64,000 nt of DNA from Salvelinus alpinus (taxonomy: Eukaryota > Chordata > Actinopteri > Salmoniformes > Salmonidae), in assembly GCF_045679555.1 (NCBI RefSeq), contig NC_092122.1, forward strand, positions 10,566,043 to 10,630,042, written 5' to 3'. Positions 42,201 through 64,000 of the stretch are shown here, piece by piece. The stretch's first letter is position 1. Each line of letters opens with the position of its first letter. The position numbers and the translations under genes were made by a program. Under the pieces are notes generated by a model. The model made no database searches. It had not been told where the DNA came from and worked only from the letters and a program-made list of their open reading frames with translations.

Positions 42201-42780
42201 AATACATTTTTAGAATGGGGCTGTAACGTAACAAAATGTGTAAAAAGTCAAGGGGTCTGAATACTTTCTCATTGTAATATACGGGTTTATTATGCCATAA
42301 AAGCCTTTCCATAAAGCGTATGATTGAATTCCGCTATGTTGTGATTTATAGGTGGTGGAGCAGGGGTCTGGACAATATTGGCTCATTCATCCCCTTCCTC
42401 TTCCCTGTAACTATTCCCCAGGTCGTTGCTGTAAATGAGAACGTGTTCTCAGTCAACTTACCTGGTAAAATAACGGATACATTTAAAAAAAAAATATTCC
42501 AGACTGGGAATAAAGTGGAATTTTATAGCCTTGGATTGGAAATAACAGCACACCAGACCTGGACACATCACCTCATCCTGGCCGACAACTGCTCACGTAT
42601 CTGTGTGACGATGTCTGTATGTTTGTGTATCTGTTCCCTGATGCGTTTCTACCTCATATCCAGGTCCTGATGACCGTCGACACGGACGCTGAGGAGGAGG
42701 ATAGTTCAACAATGGTCCTAGGAGGGTCCCACTCTAGCCTCCCAGTAGTGGGCATAAAACCTAGCTGGGTGGAGGTGTAG
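28399..42780 (+). CDS. stimate-like (tmem110l): STIMATE/TMEM110-like ER membrane protein, 8 coding exons
   Basis: Exons: 28399-28513, 29982-30030, 30242-30337, 30679-30800, 31814-31926, 32632-32715, 34529-34657, 42664-42780; all joins are GT-AG and in phase, giving 274 residues plus stop. STIMATE is an ER multi-pass protein that binds STIM1 and promotes store-operated calcium entry at ER-plasma membrane contacts. Family blocks include RRPWRIW (49-55), [17 protein letters not shown] (60-76), [15 protein letters not shown] (83-97), FGEYGDP (124-130) and [17 protein letters not shown] (about 185-201). Roughly five hydrophobic segments lie near residues 20-39, 62-80, 88-111, 137-161 and 179-203. 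The C-terminus is short and acidic, ending SWVEV, and lacks the basic tail of human STIMATE (about 294 residues). In-frame ATGs at 28324 and 28384 would add up to 25 residues. Divergence and position suggest the STIMATE paralogue rather than STIMATE itself. Confidence 0.92.
28797..28850 (+). mobile_element. SINE tail fragment in STIMATE-like intron 1
   Basis: TCGCTCTGGATAAGAGCGTC followed by TGCTAAATGAC is the 3' tail of a salmonid SINE; the tRNA-like head is absent. Confidence 0.75.
29366..29393. repeat. Short (TG)14 microsatellite in intron 1
   Basis: Fourteen uninterrupted TG dinucleotides within the first intron of the STIMATE-like gene. Confidence 0.95.
30445..30638 (-). mobile_element. 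HpaI/SlmI-type SINE in STIMATE-like intron 3
   Basis: On the minus strand it begins GGGGCAGCAGGTAGCCTAGC then GGTTAGAG, the tRNA-like head of the salmonid HpaI family, and ends with AAAACAACACATTTCACTGC, a tail shared with salmonid LINEs. It ends 40 bp before exon 4. Confidence 0.8.
32767..32920. mobile_element. Fold-back MITE in STIMATE-like intron 6
   Basis: The left half contains CAGAGGAGGCTGCTGGGGGG and AATGGCTGGAATGGAGTAAA; the right half contains the mirror CATTCCAGCCATTACTATGA and ends CCACCAACCTCCTGTGG. The arms pair over most of their length. No coding capacity; a non-autonomous element common in salmonids. Confidence 0.8.
32926..34360 (-). mobile_element. Tc1-like transposon truncated at one end
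   Basis: The left terminus (AACTCAGCAAAAAAAGAAAC) is present only 6 bp after the fold-back MITE. The matching right terminus is missing: sequence homologous to the internal subterminal region stops at TTATTTGGATTTTT (34360) and unique intron follows. A minus-strand transposase occupies 33176-34141. The loss of one inverted repeat should prevent mobilisation. Confidence 0.85.
33176..34141 (-). pseudogene. Tc1-like transposase with two stops and a frameshift
   Basis: Starts at ATG 34141: [20 protein letters not shown], a helix-turn-helix DNA-binding domain with the RPRSGRPR linker. After RHHRQQRCL come two in-frame TAG codons (33746 and about 33710), then the same frame continues with HFTDESRF (first Asp), [17 protein letters not shown] (second Asp) and [11 protein letters not shown] (Glu). 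Asp-to-Glu spacing is 34, as in classical Tc1. Past EMSGNLQ the expected C-terminus is lost to a frameshift. Transposases of this family cut and paste at TA dinucleotides. Confidence 0.85.
34668..36111. mobile_element. Non-autonomous inverted-repeat element with GTTAAC ends
   Basis: Begins GTTAACTTCACTAGGG and ends with CAGAGAGGTTAAC, whose complement is GTTAACCTCTCTG, so the ends are inverted copies. Inside, a block containing GATGAAGATCATCAAAGGT occurs near 35395 and again near 35795, an internal duplication of roughly 400 bp. No transposase frame is seen. I recognise the family as abundant in salmonid genomes. It starts only 10 bp past the exon 7 splice donor of the STIMATE-like gene. Confidence 0.75.
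36112..37803. other. STIMATE-like intron 7, probable decayed DNA element
   Basis: AT dinucleotide runs at about 36129-36150 and 36220-36245 flank TTGGTCGACTGAAAGG; the far side of the next transposon (about 38970-39030) carries TAGTTGACCAATCAAG, which looks like the opposite arm. This suggests an older element split by the Tc1-like insertion at 37804. No coding frame is convincing. Confidence 0.4.
37804..38963 (+). mobile_element. Tc1-like transposon, degenerate, STIMATE-like intron 7
   Basis: Left end AAAAGTATGTGGACACCCCT and right end GGTGTCCACATCCTTTTGGT are inverted repeats. The plus-strand transposase starts near 37932 ([20 protein letters not shown]) but has a stop after NKSIC. Further fragments at 38068-38433 ([18 protein letters not shown]) and 38400-38693 ([23 protein letters not shown] with the second Asp) are in different frames, and the NPIEH block reads FEHLWDELE only out of frame. 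Not functional. Confidence 0.9.
38964..40703. other. STIMATE-like intron 7, no gene seen
   Basis: Pyrimidine-rich patches at 39385-39425 and 39940-40045 and a nearby duplication of AATCTCATCCAAGATGTCT (about 40630 and 40678) just before the next transposon. No coding evidence. Confidence 0.5.
40704..42276 (-). mobile_element. Tc1-like transposon, degenerate, STIMATE-like intron 7
   Basis: Left end CATTCAAAAAGTATTCAGAT with CATTTTGTTAAATTACAGCC; right end GGGGTCTGAATACTTTCTCA with the mirrored GGGCTGTAACGTAACAAAAT. The minus-strand transposase is broken: 41621-41836 encodes the helix-turn-helix part ([20 protein letters not shown]), 41127-41549 encodes [15 protein letters not shown] and [18 protein letters not shown], then frameshifts. 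Same family as the elements at 14150 and 53881. Confidence 0.92.
42418..42490 (+). mobile_element. SINE tail fragment
   Basis: TGTAAATGAGAACGTGTTCT then CAGTCAACTTACCTGGTAAA followed by an A-rich end is the 3' tail of a tRNA-derived SINE without its head. Confidence 0.7.
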
Positions 42781-45050
42781 CTCTGGTATCCATCTCTACA
42801 AGACCCTGACCCGCGCCACGCACAAACGCGAGCACGGCTGTGTGAATGTACGCTCCTTCCAGATCACACGCATTTGCTTTTTTTCATTGTACACATCCCA
42901 ATGATGTCTTTGATGACTTGGTTGTTATGAGGATGTTGAATGTTATATTAACTATGCTTTATGATGGAGGGGGGGGGGGAGTCCTTCACCCTTGCAGTCC
43001 CTGATTACTGAAACAACAAGCTTGGTGGGGGCTATAAAGTGTCTCGTAATGGAGATAATTAGAGAGCGCAGTGATGATGAAAGAGTAAATCTGTCCTCTC
43101 TCACAGGGATTTTGTGAAAAGGGTGTTTGTTGATCTCCAACGAGCTCCTTGACATACCGTATCAACTTCTAAAGAGTAGCGGTAAGGTGTCGGTACAATC
43201 TCCTCTGTTTTCCTTCATCATACAGATAACTGCTTTGTTCAAACCTCGACATACAGCATCTACTGGTCTGTAATTAAATACGTTTTGGACCTGTAGAATC
43301 CACTACTAGTGTCCTTTCCTCCCTCGCCACTAACAAGTGGAAGGGCTGGATAGTTTCAATCATATGGATTTCACCTATCACGTCCACTCAGATCAGTTGT
43401 CAGACTATTGTAACTCAGCCGGTTGGACCTTAAAGTTGGAAATGTTTTATCTGAGTTGGACTGTAGTAGTTTGGTCTGGAACAGTTCTTCACACTATCTG
43501 CAGAGGATGTTTAACAAGGTGGAAAATGGTATTCTATGTGGAAAATGGACCAGATCATTTTATATTCCTCATGGATGTCCATTTGAGATTGATCTGGATT
43601 TATCCAAATATTTGCAATGTTTCTAATATGAACTAAAGAGCTTTGGGATTTTGAACATTCTAATGTATTTTCTTATTTCTTTAGTCTATTTGACATATTT
43701 TACTGTATTCATATTACTTGGGGTTAAACCTGTGGTAATGACATGTAATGGGAGATTTCCAAGTGGTATCCTAGAAATGATCGCGGTCAATTCGGAGATT
43801 ACCCGAGATACCAAAATAGTGTTCAGTTTACAATTGTATGTTCATTCTTATAGATCACATTCCTCAATCATTGAGCTGTTAACTCTAACATGAAAATACA
43901 CTACTGCCATTTTTGTATTAATTGAATTATGTTCCTGGAACCATTTAATGTCTTAGTGATGTGAAAGATTCTGGTTGTGAGACTGTCATTTCACGTGACC
44001 TCAAATGTGTACAACAGCTACTGTGAGGACCTGCACCACTACACTGTTTGCATTTATGCTAGTTATTCACTGTAAACAAAAGAAAAGATCTATATTTTTT
44101 ATTTAGCGTTGCTCCAGTCCATCATTGTATGTGTTTGTGGAAACAATTTTTAATTGTGACTGAAATAGTTTGAATGTTTAATGGATATCCACTTGAAAGT
44201 GCCATGTTGCTATATATTCATGATTCATTTATGATACGCGAAAAATGTCTTTGTCTTTTGTCTTAACTGTTGTCACTGTTTTTGTATTATCATAATTTAA
44301 ATAGAAGTAAAATTGTATATTAAAAAACAGGTGTTAAATTCCTTTGGTAGCTTAGGTCAGCCCGGTGGCCCCTGAGCTCGATGACAGACACCTGAGCGGG
44401 ACGTGGAGTAGTACACCTCTGTGACCCCAAACTGATGATAGGAGGGATGAGGGGGTTGGTTAGGGGGGTGGTTAGAGAGGGAGCTAGTCATTGGGACAGG
44501 TAGAGGAGAGGGTTAGTTAGGGGTGTGTCTGGTGTGACCAGGTGTGATCCTAAGCAGTGTCGCCACATGAGCTTGACCGGGTTCACCTGTTTGCTTTCCC
44601 AGTTAGCACCTAAACCTAGCATGTAAAGAGCCTGCCTTCCTGCAATGACTAAGGCCTGGATTCAGTCCTAATACGAGTTGTAGACAATGCGGCCGTTAAA
44701 CGCAATTTCCGATTGAGCAGCGTTTACTGTGAATGTGAGCCCTGTGAACATGAGGACATTGTCTTTAAAGCCCTTGATGGGATTGACTCAGTAGGATGGA
44801 GCACAGTACTAGTTTTGGGTGTGATTCCTGCTTCGGCCACATATAGCACATACTTTATACTAAATGTTTGTGTTAACTGTTAGTTACTTTCATAGAGCTG
44901 TTTACTTTGTTATTATTATGTTTCAAGTGTTCTCACAATCTAGAGCTGTTCAGAAAAAAGTTGATCTTTACCAATGAATCTTGTTTTTATGTTTTACTTC
45001 CTTTACACACAAAAAGTTCATCCGGTTCAATAAAGTACAAAATATCAGTA
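42781..45050 (+). other. Probable 3' UTR of the STIMATE-like gene
   Basis: No coding frame follows the stop codon. AT-rich sequence continues for about 2.2 kb to a canonical AATAAA at 45029-45034; a weaker TATTAAA is near 44318. Either could end the transcript. The itih5 transcript comes from the other side, so the two genes converge here. Confidence 0.45.
45029..45034 (+). terminator. Candidate polyadenylation signal
   Basis: AATAAA in an AT-rich, non-coding context downstream of the STIMATE-like stop codon; the only canonical hexamer I noticed on the plus strand in this interval. Confidence 0.4.
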
Positions 45051-45289
45051 TAAAATGATGCAAGTCAAGCAATGTCCTTATTACATTTATATTAAAAATA
45101 GTAAAAAAATATATTGAAGAATATTGATGGTTGGTTATTCAGAGCAGGTGCACCTGAGGAAAAAACTGAAGGACAACAGGAAGTAGGCAACACGAAGTGG
45201 GTTGAAAGACATGGTTGGAGGGGGATGGGTGGCTGGGGTAGTAGCATAGAGAATGATAGAGGCCTCTAGTGGCCAAAAGGCCGTATTAG

Positions 45290-45483
45290 CATGGGCTGTG
45301 CTATTGAGGGCTTCAACCATTTTAATGTAGTCAACTGGGTGGGACTTCCAACTTCATTGGCTGATCTCTCCTGGTGACCCAGTTGGAGTCATGTCTTACT
45401 AGGTCAGCAGGAGGGATCAGCCAATTGTGAAGAAGAAAATTGACTACTTTAAAATGGAGATAACCTCAATGACACTGCCCATG
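45290..45483. mobile_element. Fold-back (palindromic) element between convergent genes
   Basis: Arms of about 70-80 bp: CATGGGCTGTGCTATTGAGG and CATTTTAATGTAGTCAACTG on the left mirror TTGACTACTTTAAAATGGAG and CCTCAATGACACTGCCCATG on the right, around a spacer of roughly 40 bp. No coding capacity. It sits about 230 bp past the itih5 stop codon and might be part of its 3' UTR. Confidence 0.75.
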
Positions 45484-45711
45484 ATGTCACATACGCTATA
45501 TGGCACAGTTACAAAGATGAGTCCTCTATCTAACTCTATGGGTAGTAGAGTAGTGTTTGGAGTGTGAGTATGTGGGGCAAAAAGAAAGCTGATTTAGAAG
45601 TTTAGTGTCAGAGGGTATGAAAAGAGCCTGTTGGCTACTATAGCTGTACCTGGGTTATTGTTCCAGTGTGGGCGGGACATGTACATTGCTGGCTCCTTAT
45701 TGGCTCCTGTC

Positions 45712-59073
<13,362 letters not shown>

Positions 59074-59696
59074 TTACAGTATTAACGAACAAGAGCCTGC
59101 GGGTCGTTCGGATCAGAGTGACAGAATTGTGAGACGATGGATGACTGAGGACACTTGACTCGCAGCGGCACGCCCACCCGCAGAGTTCTCGACCTCGACT
59201 GGATTAGTCGCGTCGGGGCTCGGGGGCCGGGGCTGAGGGAAAAAGCGCCTGACCCGGGTCACACACACAGGCACACAGCTATTACAATGTGTACGCCACT
59301 CCAAAGCCCATCAATTACCTCTATAGTCTTCGTTCACTACTCGCCTTGAAGTTGACCCCACTTCCACTTCCACCCCAACAAATCACTTGGACTTCAAGGG
59401 CAATGTGGTTCATTTAGCCATGTGTCACTGTCACGTTTGAACTCTCAAGACAGTTCATAATTTTGCTTATAAACTGCATTTATAAATACAAATTGCGTAC
59501 ACTTATGCAGTATGACACAAAGGCAAAGTTATTTAACCTTAAAAGGGCAAACTGGGGTAAATTGAGCAAAACTTCATAATTTCGAAACCGTTTTGTTATC
59601 CTTCTGAAATTGTATGACTTTGTCAAGAAACTATTTACAGAAAAAAACACTATTTACTATGATTTCGGTGTTAATATGGAGGAATGGAGGAATGTA
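59074..59696. other. itih5 upstream region
   Basis: Likely contains the itih5 promoter and 5' UTR (minus strand). 59160-59260 is GC-rich with several CpGs. No TATA box was evident close to the start codon. 59500-59690 is AT-rich with no feature. Confidence 0.45.
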
Positions 59697-61264
59697 CAGT
59701 CGTGGCCAAAAGTTTTGAGAATGACACAAATATTAATTTCCACAAAGTTTGCTGCTTCAGTGTCTTTAGATATTTTTGTCAGATCTTACTATGGAATACT
59801 GAAGTATAATTACAAGCATTTCATAAGTGTCAAAGGCTTTTATTGACAATTATATGAAGTGGATGCAAAGAGTCAATATTTGCAGTGTTTACCTTTTTTT
59901 TCCAAGACCTCTGCAATCCGCCCTGGCATGTTGTCAATTAACTTCTGGGCCACATCCTGACTGATGGCAGCCCATTCTTGCATAATCAATGCTTGGAATT
60001 TGTCAGAATTTTTGTTTTTTTTGTTTGTCCAACCACCTCTTGAGGATTGACCACAAGTTCTCAATGGGATAAAGGTCTGGGGAGTTTCCTGGCCATGGAC
60101 CCAAAATATCAATGTTTTGTTCCCCGAGCCACTTAGTTATCACTTTTGCCTTATGGCAAGGTGCTCCATCATGCTGGAAAAGGCATTGTTCGTCACCAAA
60201 CTGTTCCTGCATGGTTGGGAGAAGTTGCTCTCGGAGGATGTGTTGGTACCATTCTTTATTTATGGCTGTGTTGTTAGGCAACATTGTGAGTGAGCCCACT
60301 CCCTTGGCTGAGAAGCAACCCCACACATGAATGGTCTCAGGATGCTTTACTGTTGGCATGACACAGGACTGATGGTAGAGCTCACCTTGTCTTCTCCGGA
60401 CAAGCTTTTTTCCAGATGCACCAAACAATCGGAAAGGGGATTCATCAGAGAAAATGACTTTACCCCAGTCCTCAGCAGTCCAATTCCTGTACCTTTTGCA
60501 GAATATCAGTCTGTCCCTGATGTTTTTCCTGGAGAGAAGTGGCTTCTTTGCTGCCCTTCTTGACACCAGGCCTTCCTCCAAAAGTCTTCGCCTCACTGTG
60601 TGTGCAGATGCACTCACACCTGCCTGCTGCCATTCCTGAGCAAGCTCTGTACTGGTGGTGCCCCGATCCCACAGCTGAATCAACTTTAGGAGACGGTCCT
60701 GGCGCTTGCTGGACTTTCTTGGGCGCCCTGAAGCCTTCTTCACAACAATTGAACCGCTCTCCTTGAAGTTCTTGATGATCCGATAAATGGTTGATTTAGG
60801 TGCAATCTTACTGGCAGCAATATCCTTGCCTGTGAAGCCCTTTTTGTGCAAAGCAATGATGACGGCACGTGTTTCCTTGCAGTTAACCATGGTTGACAGA
60901 GAAAGAACAATGATTCCAAGCACCACCCTCCATTTGAAGATTCCAGTCTGTTATTCGAACTCAATCAGCATGACAGAGTGATCTTCAGCATTGTCCTTGT
61001 CAACACTCACACCTGTGTTAACGAGAGAATCACTGACATGATGTCAGCTAGTCCTTTTGTGGCAGGGCTGAAATGTGGTGGAAATGTTTTATTGGGATTC
61101 AGTTCATTTGCATGGCAAAGAGGGACTTTGCAATTAATTGCAATTCATCTGATCACTCTTCATAACATTCTGGAGTATATGCAAATTGCCATCATACAAA
61201 CTGAGGCAGCAGACTTTGTGAAAATTAATATTTGTGTCATTCTTAAAACTTTTGGCCACGACTG
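59697..61264 (-). mobile_element. Nearly intact Tc1-like transposon, 1568 bp
   Basis: TA target duplications flank it (59695-59696 and 61265-61266). Terminal repeats CAGTCGTGGCCAAAAGTTTT (left) and AAAACTTTTGGCCACGACTG (right) are perfect mirror images over the outer 20 bp, with AATATTAATTT/AAATTAATATT further in. It carries one transposase gene on the minus strand broken only by a single-base slip in a homopolymer. Its ends and transposase differ from the other Tc1-like copies in this window, so it is a separate family. Confidence 0.96.
59873..60890 (-). pseudogene. Tc1-like transposase, one frameshift from full length
   Basis: Starts MVNCKETRAVIIALHKKGFT at 60890. The helix-turn-helix region includes KSTIYRIIKNFKESG, followed by the GRPRKSS linker. 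Catalytic residues counted from this Met: Asp149 (VIFSDESPF), Asp241 (LFQHDGAPCHKA) and Glu277 (SPDLYPIENLW). Asp-Glu spacing is 35, not the 34 of classical Tc1. At an A8 run (plus-strand T at 60015-60022) the frame slips: one frame ends at ...KQKKQKF, and the expected C-terminus (FQALIMQEWAAISQDVAQKL and on to CKY) continues in another frame to 59873. Everything else appears intact, suggesting recent activity or a homopolymer sequencing error. Confidence 0.92.
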
Positions 61265-61516
61265 TATACTAGTGGTGTGGCTAAGATGAACATGTAGACT
61301 CAATTGGGCACTTTGTGATAGAAGCACCAAATTTGGCACATATGTAAATGAATGTACCCTGGAAAGATATAGATACTGAATCGTTTCCAAACACGCATAT
61401 CACACCAAAGGACAGCACACTCTGCAGGAGAGATTTATAGAACATTTGTTCAAGATATGGTGGTTTACATTTAAATGGTTCAGTTTGGGTAAAAATACTT
61501 TCTCTGTTGGTTATTT

Positions 61517-61737
61517 TTATTTGTATTTATTTAACTAGGCAAGTCAGTTAAGAACAAATTCCTATTTACAATGACAGCCTAAACCTAACCCAGAAGATGC
61601 TGGGCCAATTGTCCACCGCCCTATGAGACTCCCAATCACAGCTGGTTGTGATACAGCCTGGAATCAAACCAGGGTCAGTAATGACACCTCTAGCACTGAG
61701 ATGTAGTGCCTTAGACCGCTGTGCCACTCGGGATCCC
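61517..61737 (-). mobile_element. tRNA-Leu-like SINE
   Basis: Minus-strand head GAGTGGCACAGCGGTCTAAG, B box GGTTTGATTCC, and tail TTAACTGACTTGCCTAGTTA. Same family as the copy at 24655-24895. Confidence 0.85.
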
Positions 61738-63300
61738 TAAGCTGTGAAAGAAACCAAAACCTGTTTCTCACAAGTGTAGCAGGTTGTGAATTTTGCTAAC
61801 AACATTCCACTCCGAGAATGAAAACAGGAGTCGTGACTGAAGAACTGGTCACGTCAGATAGAGCGGTTCATCTCCCAGTACAGTCAGCCAGCACCAGGCA
61901 GGGGAGGAGTAGTCCACTCTGGTATACAGAGGGAAGTCAGGCTCAGAGCTCTGATTTTCATTAAACTGTCAGACAAGCAAAAGCCCCCCATGGTCAGGGA
62001 GCCCCGTAAAACATGGAAGAGGCCAGGAATTGGAGCATGTGAAGGCACCCCCACGGAGCAGGTGACATTTGACCTCAGAAGACCAGTTGGCAGCAGCCAT
62101 GGCCATCCGGTGTCTTTCTGATTGATAATGTGAATGAACTGTGCCTACCAGGGTTGGGGTCAATTCCATTTTAAATCAGTCGATTCAGGGAGTTAACTGA
62201 AATTCCAATTCCGACTTCAATTTATCTCACAGAAGGAAAGTTGACTGAATTTAAAAGGAATTGACCACAACACCGGTGCCTATACTGCTCATAATTAAAT
62301 CAAACGATAAGATCAGATTACTATTTTAATTCACATTTAAATATAATTCTAAAATTGTGGTGTGTGTTTTTTAAATTGAGATTTCTTTATGGAAAATACT
62401 AATGTATATGTACATTTTCAAACATTTGTGTACTGTATAATACTGGGAAATTAAAAATATATAATATAGTAGCATTTGATATTGCTATGTGACAGTGGTG
62501 CATGTCTGAGACAGAGGTCTGGATAGTAAGGTGTGTCCTCTCAGATGTAGTAGTCTCAGCACCACACTCCCTCAAAAACTAAACCCAGTCGCATGATTCC
62601 CCCAGAGAGCTTCCGAGAGACTCCCTATGATTGGTCAATTAACCATTCAGGAACAGTGTTTCCACCTTCAAGGAATAATCCACTCAAAAATGATTTAAAA
62701 AAATGCATTAGTCCGCTGTTGATACAGTCCCAAAGTGTTTTGCATGTCAGCATTCAAGCAATCAAGCGATTTGCATTATCATGATCATGTGGCAAGTTAC
62801 AATGTGCTTTTTGAATGACCCATATCTTGAAAACTTGATTGCTCACATGCAAAACAATTTGGGACTGCATCAACAGTGGACTACAAATACCAAAATATTG
62901 TTTTTTGTGGATTATTCCTTTAACGGTGCCAAAGGTACATTTTTTCCCTCTATTTCTGTTTTTGTTCTATTGTTATTGCACAGAAAAAAGGGAATTGACG
63001 TGACCTCACAGTGATTGCCATGCAAAATGGCCAAAAGTGGCGCCAAATGGAATGTTTGAACTCTGTCTAAAGTCCAAACGTTAGCTCCACTGCACGTGGC
63101 CAATCCACAGGTATTATTATGATCACATAGAGAGAGGAAACTACTGCTACAGCATGCCAGCGTTTAAATCTGTACATACCAGCATTAGAAACCCAGTTCT
63201 GATTGTCTGTGCGTGTTGCAGGCTTCAGGCCTACATAAATCAACGAGAAATCCAGCCGTAAACCGAACCTGTATGATCCCAAATATGCTGTATTTACCCT
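61738..63300. other. Intergenic between the transposon and the itih2-like gene
   Basis: No gene seen. 62149-62275 is a short inverted-repeat element: GGGTTGGGGTCAATTCC at the left and GGAATTGACCACAACACC at the right. Confidence 0.55.
62149..62275. mobile_element. Short MITE-like element
   Basis: Terminal blocks GGGTTGGGGTCAATTCC and GGAATTGACCACAACACC are imperfect inverted copies; interior is AT-rich without coding capacity. The family is common in salmonids. Confidence 0.7.
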
Positions 63301-63453
63301 CCTACCCGGCAGGTCAAGTTTCAAAGTTTCCCTCTCCGGGTTACGTGAAACACAACAAATATTGACTGGGGCCAAGCTTCTATCAGCACACAGTGGATTT
63401 TTAACCCTCATTTTGGGATCTCTCTGCTGCCTCTTGGGTCCCGGCTGAAGGAC

Positions 63454-63460
63454 TATATTT
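63454..63460 (+). promoter_or_regulatory. Possible TATA box of the itih2-like gene
   Basis: TATATTT lies 42 bp before the ATG in GACTATATTTGGGAG. If used, transcription would start about 15-20 bp before the ATG, giving a very short leader. Upstream, AGGTCAAGTTTCAAAG (63311) loosely resembles a nuclear-receptor (HNF4-type) site, as in liver genes; speculative. Confidence 0.4.
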
Positions 63461-63501
63461 GGGAGTGCTAAACCTCAGGCACCACATACAGGCCTGGAAC
63501 C

Positions 63502-63893
63502 ATGAGACGCCTGGCTCTCCTCGTAGGCCTGCTGGTGCTACACCAAACCCACTGCTTTGAGTTTGTGGTCGAGGGAGAGTGGGAGACGGAAACGGTGAGT
63601 TCATATTTTTCAATATCAACTGTTATACGATAACGAGATTTGTTTTATAGATGTGTCTTAATTGCCTTAATGCTGATGGTCCCCAGGAAGAATAGCTGCA
63701 GCTAATGGGGACCCTTAAAAATACAAATACAAATGTGTGTAGATACAGCCTTCTCTCTATCAAACGTTCCTTTAACAGAACTATATTTTATATGACGTCC
63801 ATGTGACTGATTAATGCACAACTTTTATTCTCTATTTTACAAACGGCCCTTTTGTTCTACCAGTCATTAGAGGAACAACATGGACGATTTAAG
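63502..63893 (+). CDS. itih2: First two coding exons of an ITIH2-like heavy chain (partial)
   Basis: Exon 1, 63502-63594, encodes MRRLALLVGLLVLHQTHC then FEFVVEGEWETET: a signal peptide with cleavage probably after HC, and donor ACG|GTGAGT. Exon 2, 63864-63893, is a 30-bp exon (acceptor TACCAG, donor AAG|GTGAGA) encoding SLEEQHGRFK. Both are phase 0. The FE...(E)-L-GKFQ layout after the signal peptide resembles the start of human ITIH2 as I remember it, and ITIH2 lies next to ITIH5 on the opposite strand in human, as here. The rest of the gene is off the right edge. The identity rests largely on position, so it is less certain than the other genes. Confidence 0.7.
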
Positions 63894-64000
63894 GTGAGAT
63901 GAAACTCTTCTTTTCTTTTTTCCAAACAATTTGTCTGAACTAATGTTATATAATGTCATAGTTTGCTATTCACAATTGTTAATAATCTGCATTTCTTATA

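Noticed and set aside
42781-45700. A mustn1 gene, expected beside STIMATE by analogy with human chromosome 3
   Set aside because: No segment on either strand shows its lysine-rich start or its conserved C-terminal block.

Overview
This is vertebrate nuclear DNA from a ray-finned fish, almost certainly a salmonid. Evidence: multi-exon genes with GT-AG introns, several Tc1-like transposons of the families that fill salmonid genomes, tRNA-derived SINEs with the salmonid tail that reads TTAACTAGGCAAGTCAGTTA on the opposite strand, a LINE ending in TTTGATTTGATTTGA, and long (TG)n tracts. I cannot name the genus.

Layout. 1-12193 is an unbroken minisatellite of a 42-bp unit (about 290 copies) with higher-order duplications; it lies in an intron of the first gene. 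12353-16117 (minus) holds the 5' coding end of sfmbt2 (first MBT repeat); its later exons are off the left edge. 16.4-28.0 kb is a gene-poor stretch with SINEs, a hAT/ZBED transposase relic and microsatellites. 28.4-42.8 kb (plus) is a complete 8-exon STIMATE/TMEM110-like gene of 274 codons, whose last two introns are packed with mobile elements. 45.7-59.1 kb (minus) is a complete 14-exon itih5 gene of 1000 codons. A nearly intact Tc1-like transposon sits at 59.7-61.3 kb. At 63.5-63.9 kb (plus) the first two coding exons of a secreted protein fit the start of itih2.

Gene order and strands, sfmbt2(-) ... itih5(-) itih2(+), are those of human 10p14. The extra STIMATE-like gene between sfmbt2 and itih5 corresponds to the human 3p21.1 block ITIH1/3/4-MUSTN1-STIMATE-SFMBT1, so the window looks like one side of an ancient duplicated block that kept a gene lost from the human 10p14 copy (inference).

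The genes are unrelated in mechanism: sfmbt2 is a chromatin reader of the Polycomb type, the STIMATE-like protein an ER membrane protein of the store-operated calcium entry family, and itih5/itih2 secreted hyaluronan-matrix heavy chains. I saw no evidence of a bacterial-type system, CRISPR or virus. The most unusual structures are the giant intronic minisatellite, a (GT)n tract that begins exactly at an itih5 splice donor, and the dense, precisely placed transposon insertions beside exons.
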